DNA from: JBGQOG01 sp052113705 | GTDB lineage: Bacteria; Pseudomonadota; Alphaproteobacteria; Rhodobacterales; Rhodobacteraceae | Direction: 5' to 3' | Assembly: GCF_052113705.1 (NCBI RefSeq) | Contig: NZ_JBGQOG010000036.1 | Coordinates: 1-17,008, forward strand | DNA length: 17,008 nt | In this document: piece after piece, positions 13,633 through 17,008 of the stretch | Position numbering within the stretch: position 1 is the stretch's first letter | How the letters are laid out: each line of letters begins with the position of its first letter | Position numbers and translations under genes: made by a program | Notes under the pieces: model-generated | Told to the model about the DNA's origin: nothing | Databases searched by the model: none | The model's input: only the letters and a program-made list of their open reading frames with translations

Positions 13633-14946
13633 ATGAAGGGTATGATGAGTTACGACCTGATGGACACCATCAGGAATACGAACGAGTGGATGGGCGCTTC
13701 GGCGCGCGCGATTGCGTCGTATCCGGTGTTTGGCATGGTCCCGCATCCGATGTTCAAGATGATGTCCGCCTGGGGCCGGGTCACCGAACGCAGCTTTGGC
13801 CGCATGGTGATCAAGCCCGACTGGGGCATCCGCACGATCCCGGGTGCCGATGGCCGCGACCATCTGGTCACGGTGGAAACGCTGGTCGAAAAGCCGTTTG
13901 GCAGCCTGATCCATTTCAACGTCAAGCGCCGGGCGCCGATGGCGCGCCGCGTGCTTCTCGTGGCGCCAATGTCGGGGCATTATGCCACGCTTCTGCGCTC
14001 GACCGTGGCCAGCCTGTTGCCCGACTGCGAAGTCTATGTGACCGACTGGCACAATGCGCGCGACATTCCGGTCTCGGCGGGCAAATTCGACATTGAGGAT
14101 TACACCCTCTACCTCGTCGAATTCATGCGCCATCTGGGCCCCGATCTGAACGTGATCGCGGTCTGCCAACCGGCACCGCTGACGCTGGCCGCCACCGCCT
14201 ATCTGGCCGAGGAAGAGCCCGCCGCCCAGCCCAAAACCCTGACCCTGATCGGCGGTCCGATCGACCCCGATGCCTCTGCCACCGATGTGACCGATTTTGG
14301 CCGCCGGGTGACGATGGGCCAGCTCGAGCAAAGCGTGATCCAGCGCGTCGGCTTCAAATACAAAGGCGTGGGCCGCGAGGTGTATCCGGGCCTGATGCAG
14401 CTGGCCTCGTTCATCTCGATGAACGGTGAAAAGCATGCCAAGGCCTTCTTCGACAAGATCGTCGCCGAAGCCAAGGGCGAAGGTTCCGAGCATGATGGCC
14501 ACAACCGCTTCTATGATGAATATCTGGCGGTGATGGACATGACAGCGGAGTTCTACCTCTCGACCGTTGAGCGGATCTTCAAAGGGCTGGAAATCGCGCA
14601 GAACCGTTTTGTCGTGGACGGCAAGATGGTGGACATTGGCAAGATCACCAGCGTGGCGGTGAAAACCGTCGAAGGCGCGAATGACGATATCTCGGCGCCG
14701 GGTCAATGCGTCGCGGCACTGGCGCTTTGCACCGGCCTGCCGGAGAGCAAAAAGGCCAGCCACCTTGAGCCGGGCGCCGGCCATTACGGCATTTTTGCCG
14801 GGAAAAGCTGGCGCAACAACATCCGGCCCTTGGTGCTGGAGTTCATCGACCAGAACAGCGGTGCGGCGCCGAAAAAGACCGCCAAGATCCGCACCGTCGG
14901 CGGCACGGACATCGCCCCGGCCGATGGCGCCACCGGCGCCGCCTGA
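13633..14946 (+). CDS. phaZ: Intracellular polyhydroxyalkanoate depolymerase
   Basis: 437 aa. It degrades native PHA granules inside the cell and releases hydroxybutyrate units. It matches the Cys-type intracellular depolymerase family (PhaZa1 of Ralstonia): the nucleophile is C178 in VIAVCQPAP, not the Ser of extracellular enzymes, with D351/D352 in EGANDDISAPGQC and H384 in GAGHYGIFAGKSW completing the triad. Other signatures are VLLVAPMSGHYATLLR (107-122), YVTDWHNARDIP and GGPIDP. AAGGAG 5 nt before the ATG fixes the start. The C-terminal ...GTDIAPADGATGAA is an unstructured tail. It is transcribed away from phaC, so synthesis and breakdown can be controlled separately. Confidence 0.96.
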   Translation: MKGMMSYDLMDTIRNTNEWMGASARAIASYPVFGMVPHPMFKMMSAWGRVTERSFGRMVIKPDWGIRTIPGADGRDHLVTVETLVEKPFGSLIHFNVKRRAPMARRVLLVAPMSGHYATLLRSTVASLLPDCEVYVTDWHNARDIPVSAGKFDIEDYTLYLVEFMRHLGPDLNVIAVCQPAPLTLAATAYLAEEEPAAQPKTLTLIGGPIDPDASATDVTDFGRRVTMGQLEQSVIQRVGFKYKGVGREVYPGLMQLASFISMNGEKHAKAFFDKIVAEAKGEGSEHDGHNRFYDEYLAVMDMTAEFYLSTVERIFKGLEIAQNRFVVDGKMVDIGKITSVAVKTVEGANDDISAPGQCVAALALCTGLPESKKASHLEPGAGHYGIFAGKSWRNNIRPLVLEFIDQNSGAAPKKTAKIRTVGGTDIAPADGATGAA

Positions 14947-14970
14947 GCCCGATACCTCCCGCAAGATCAG

Positions 14971-15004
14971 AAAGGCGGCCCCTCCCCGGGCCGCCTTTTC
15001 TTTT
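14971..15004 (+). terminator. Rho-independent terminator of phaZ
   Basis: AAAGGCGGCC (14971-14980) pairs perfectly with GGCCGCCTTT (14989-14998) around an 8-nt loop, and TTTTCTTTT follows. It starts 25 nt after the phaZ stop. Confidence 0.93.
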
Positions 15005-15133
15005 GGTATTTCGGTGAAACGCGGCAGGGGGGAAATAAAGTCTGTTGGTCGGCAATGCGGGACGAAGCGGACGTTCGATCTATTGCGAACAACGTCTGCT
15101 CCCATGCAGTGGCATGGCAATTCGTACCATCAA

Positions 15134-15538
15134 TTACTGAGTAGCAAGAAATCCGACCAACGCTGCAGATGGTCCTACCGCCCGACGTGTCTCTTGAACA
15201 ATTTGCACTTTGGAAAATACGATTTCAACGGTGACATCATTAAATGAAATCGTCCAAAAGCGCGGTGAGAGAGCTTTCCATTTTGTTGTACGCTCGCTGC
15301 CGTAAACCTCCGTAAAGTCCCATGCTTTCGTGGGATATTTCGCGTGACCTAGCCCTTTCACATTCATAGGATTTTGTTCGAAGTGGATCACATCTGAAAA
15401 TTTGAGAATGGCAACACCACCGCCCGCTACAGGTGCGATGTCGTAACTAAGCAGTAGATCAGAGCCGTCGGAAAATATGGCTGGGTTTTCAACCGTTCCA
15501 ATAGCCGGAAAGTCTTCTTGTGGGGTTTTGCTTTCCAT
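15134..15538 (-). CDS. Hypothetical protein, lower-GC, probably acquired
   Basis: 134 aa, not recognised. No signal peptide or membrane helix is visible. The centre looks like a mixed beta-strand domain with regular motifs: LLLSYDIAPVAGGGVAILKFSDVIHFEQNPMN, then YPTKAWDFTEVYGSERTTKWKALSPRFWTISFNDVTVEIVF. The Trp/Phe-rich alternation suggests a compact beta fold, and proteins of this look often occur as small accessory or immunity-type genes; that is a guess. The start at 15538 has AGAGGAAG 3 nt upstream. Its base composition stands out: 28 of the 60 bases I counted at 15241-15300 are G or C, against clearly GC-rich neighbours. It lies alone between the phaZ terminator and the ACT gene. Confidence 0.72.
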   Translation of the reverse strand: MESKTPQEDFPAIGTVENPAIFSDGSDLLLSYDIAPVAGGGVAILKFSDVIHFEQNPMNVKGLGHAKYPTKAWDFTEVYGSERTTKWKALSPRFWTISFNDVTVEIVFSKVQIVQETRRAVGPSAALVGFLATQ

Positions 15539-15655
15539 AACTTCCTCTTGAAAGTCGACCTCAATCTATGATGCGGACCTTGGTGCAGAATGCAGCGCTC
15601 AGCAAGAAGGGCTCAAAGCTGACCAATACCGCCTGCCCCCGTGCCTGAACCGCCC

Positions 15656-16045
15656 TTAGACTTCCAACAACCGATGTCCCGCCGCCTGCAGCAAGCCTTC
15701 GGCCCGCGCGACATCCCCGGCCTTGACCAACAGGTGATCCCCGTCAAAGGTCGAGACGACAAAGATACCCAGACCCGCCTCGGACAAAGGACGGATCACC
15801 GAGAGCACGATCCCCGTCTCGTCAAAGGCAAAGGGCCCGACCAGCTCCCAGCAGCGCCAGCCCGCATCCTGCTGTGCCTCAGCGGGCACCCGCTCGGCCC
15901 GGCACAGGATCGACAGTTCCGTGCCGCTGCGCGAGATGCTGGAAAACCCCTCGCCCTCCGCCCAGGCGGGAATCGGTGTTTCGGGATCAAGACGCGCCAC
16001 GGCATACAGCCCCGGCAAGGGACGCAGACGAACAGAAACCGGCAT
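15656..16045 (-). CDS. ACT-domain protein (COG3603-like)
   Basis: 129 aa. The C-terminal part has the ACT pattern of small amino-acid-binding proteins: GWRCWELVGPFAFDETGIVLSVIRPLSEAGLGIFVVSTFDGDHLLVKAGDVARAEGLLQAAGHRL (about 62-126). The N-terminal half (LPGLYAVARLDPETPIPAW, then FSSISRSGTELSILCRAERVP) matches the companion region of the same family, in which two ACT-like modules pack together. The likely role is ligand sensing; no catalytic residues are seen and the ligand is unknown. I chose the ATG at 16045, which has GAGG 8 nt upstream; the ATG at 16057 would overlap the preceding stop as ATGA but lacks a ribosome site. It forms a two-gene operon with the hydrolase gene. Confidence 0.85.
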   Translation of the reverse strand: MPVSVRLRPLPGLYAVARLDPETPIPAWAEGEGFSSISRSGTELSILCRAERVPAEAQQDAGWRCWELVGPFAFDETGIVLSVIRPLSEAGLGIFVVSTFDGDHLLVKAGDVARAEGLLQAAGHRLLEV

Positions 16046-16053
16046 TTCAGACC

Positions 16054-16767
16054 TCATTTCAACAAAAGCGGCGCCGCCAGCCAATCCTCCAGCGCCCGGG
16101 TGACCTTGACCGGCTGCTCGAGCGGGGTCAGATGGCCCGCCCCGAGGATCAGCCGGAATTCAGCATGGGGCATCAGTTCCGCCAGAAACTGATGCCGGCG
16201 CGGCGGACAGATCGTGTCATATTCCCCGCAGAGCAGCAGCGCCCGCACCCGCGTGTTGCGCAAGGCGCGCTGCTGATCGGGCCGCCGCATCAGCGCCCGC
16301 GATTGCTGCTGATAGACCTCGGGGCCGAGCGCATCGGCCATCTCCAGCATCATCGCCTGTACCTCCTGCCGCCCCTCGCCGGGCGCCAGCGCCTCGGCAG
16401 GCACCTCCTCCAACAAGGCGGCATCGAAACGCCCGGCGCGCGCGCGGACCATTCGCGCCTCGCGCAGCGCCGCCGCCTGCGGGGTTTCGGCCAGCGAATT
16501 CACATTCATCAAGGCAATCCGCAGCACCCGCTCGGGCGCGCGGCGCAGCACTTCCATTGCCACCAAGGCGCCCAGCCAATGCCCGATCAGCGCGAATTTC
16601 GGCGGCGCGGCCGCCAACACCTGCCCCGCCATCTCCTCCACGCTCGCCCCCTGCGCAAGGCAGCCCACCTGCACCGGATGCCGGGCGGAAAGACCGATGA
16701 TCTGGTGCCAGAACAGCCGGGCATCGCCCATCAGCCCGGGTAAAAACACCAGTGGTTCACCTGTCAT
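16054..16767 (-). CDS. Alpha/beta hydrolase-fold protein lacking the catalytic serine
   Basis: 237 aa, a compact alpha/beta hydrolase. The oxyanion-loop segment LVFLPGLMGDARLFW (6-20) is at the N-terminus. The nucleophile elbow, normally G-H-S-x-G, reads G62-H63-W64-L65-G66, so the serine is replaced by tryptophan (codon at 16576-16578). The other triad members remain: D184 in LLCGEYDTICPP and H212 in GAGHLTPLEQP. The frame is intact with a good AAGGAGAG ribosome site, so this is not an obvious pseudogene. Either the protein has lost esterase-type activity and acts by binding, or the base is an error (TCG to TGG is a single change). It ends about 8 nt before the ACT-domain gene and is probably cotranscribed with it. 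Confidence 0.88.
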   Translation of the reverse strand: MTGEPLVFLPGLMGDARLFWHQIIGLSARHPVQVGCLAQGASVEEMAGQVLAAAPPKFALIGHWLGALVAMEVLRRAPERVLRIALMNVNSLAETPQAAALREARMVRARAGRFDAALLEEVPAEALAPGEGRQEVQAMMLEMADALGPEVYQQQSRALMRRPDQQRALRNTRVRALLLCGEYDTICPPRRHQFLAELMPHAEFRLILGAGHLTPLEQPVKVTRALEDWLAAPLLLK

Positions 16768-16782
16768 CCGCCGTCTCTCCTT

Positions 16783-16795
16783 GCCCCGCAGGGGC
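16783..16795 (-). other. Leader hairpin before the hydrolase gene
   Basis: GCCCC and GGGGC form a perfect 5-bp stem with a 3-nt loop, directly upstream of the AAGGAG ribosome site on the minus strand. It would lie in the 5' leader of the hydrolase mRNA and might limit ribosome access. No known riboswitch is recognisable. Confidence 0.3.
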
Positions 16796-16859
16796 GGGGA
16801 TATGGCGCGAGAGTGGCATGGAACCCCGGCGAGGCAAAGCCCCCCACCCGCCCGCAGGG

Positions 16860-16879
16860 CCCGCCATCGGCGGGTTTTT
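16860..16879 (+). terminator. Orphan plus-strand terminator-like hairpin
   Basis: CCCGCC (16860-16865), ATC loop, GGCGGG (16869-16874), then TTTTT (16875-16879). The form is a standard rho-independent terminator reading right, but no plus-strand gene lies between the phaZ terminator and this point. It may end a small RNA or antisense transcript, or be chance. The rest of 16768-17008 (241 nt) shows no convincing gene; an open frame running off the right edge from about 16914 is low-complexity. Confidence 0.55.
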
Positions 16880-17008
16880 GTTCCCTGTGAGGGGCTTAGT
16901 CTGCCCAGGCGATGGCGCTGGCGCTGGCGACGCCGGGGGGAGGCGATTGGCTAGAGGCGCGCCGGAGACCGGGCGGTGGGGCAAGGGGCGGCGCGCGCCC
17001 ACCTTGCT

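Noticed and set aside
15005..15655. Insertion-sequence ends or attachment sites around the lower-GC gene
   Set aside because: I found no terminal inverted repeats, target duplication, transposase or tRNA end next to it.
16757..17002. An 81-aa minus-strand open frame at the right end
   Set aside because: The translation is Pro/Gly/Ala/Arg-rich with no motif, it runs through a terminator hairpin, and it overlaps the start of the hydrolase gene.

Overview
The window looks like the chromosome of a GC-rich alphaproteobacterium of the Rhodobacter/Paracoccus group (Rhodobacterales). This rests on the base composition, the set of his genes, an aminotransferase that closely resembles the Paracoccus denitrificans omega-transaminase as I remember it, and a phaZ / phaC-phaP-phaR locus of the alphaproteobacterial type. 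No plasmid, phage, insertion sequence or CRISPR signature is visible.

Layout. Positions 1-344 hold two tandem tRNA-Gly(GCC) genes, the first cut by the window edge, each followed by nearly the same rho-independent terminator. Positions 368-919 (minus) encode a receiver-like protein without the usual phosphorylation residues. From a strong promoter at about 1108-1136 runs hisB-hisH-glsA. Two minus-strand genes follow: a small four-helix membrane protein and a secreted DUF2147 protein. The plus strand resumes with hisA, a two-helix membrane protein, a DUF2867 protein, hisF and hisE. hisF-hisE is bracketed by two copies of a REP-like repeat. Together the his genes supply steps 2 (HisE), 4 (HisA), 5 (HisH+HisF) and 6 (HisB) of histidine synthesis; hisG, hisI, hisC and hisD are not here. 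The glutaminase gene lies 1 nt behind the glutamine amidotransferase gene hisH.

Positions 7519-10168 hold a LysR regulator divergent from a class III (omega) aminotransferase. A shared bidirectional terminator separates the latter from the convergent phaR.

Positions 10328-14946 are a complete polyhydroxyalkanoate granule locus: phaR (regulator), phaP (phasin) and phaC (class I synthase) on the minus strand, and phaZ (intracellular depolymerase) divergent on the plus strand. The phaP promoter has one PhaR-type operator (CTGC-N3-GCAG) between its -35 and -10 elements and another just upstream. A 13-bp identical piece of that operator lies ahead of phaR, which suggests autoregulation.

After the phaZ terminator comes a lower-GC hypothetical gene (15134-15538, minus) that looks acquired. 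An ACT-domain protein and an alpha/beta hydrolase follow, both minus; the hydrolase has tryptophan where the catalytic serine should be. The right end (16768-17008) has no convincing gene but carries an unexplained plus-strand terminator hairpin.

I found no clear new multi-gene system. The most interesting items are the PhaR operator layout, the serine-less hydrolase, the degenerate receiver and the glutaminase in the his operon.
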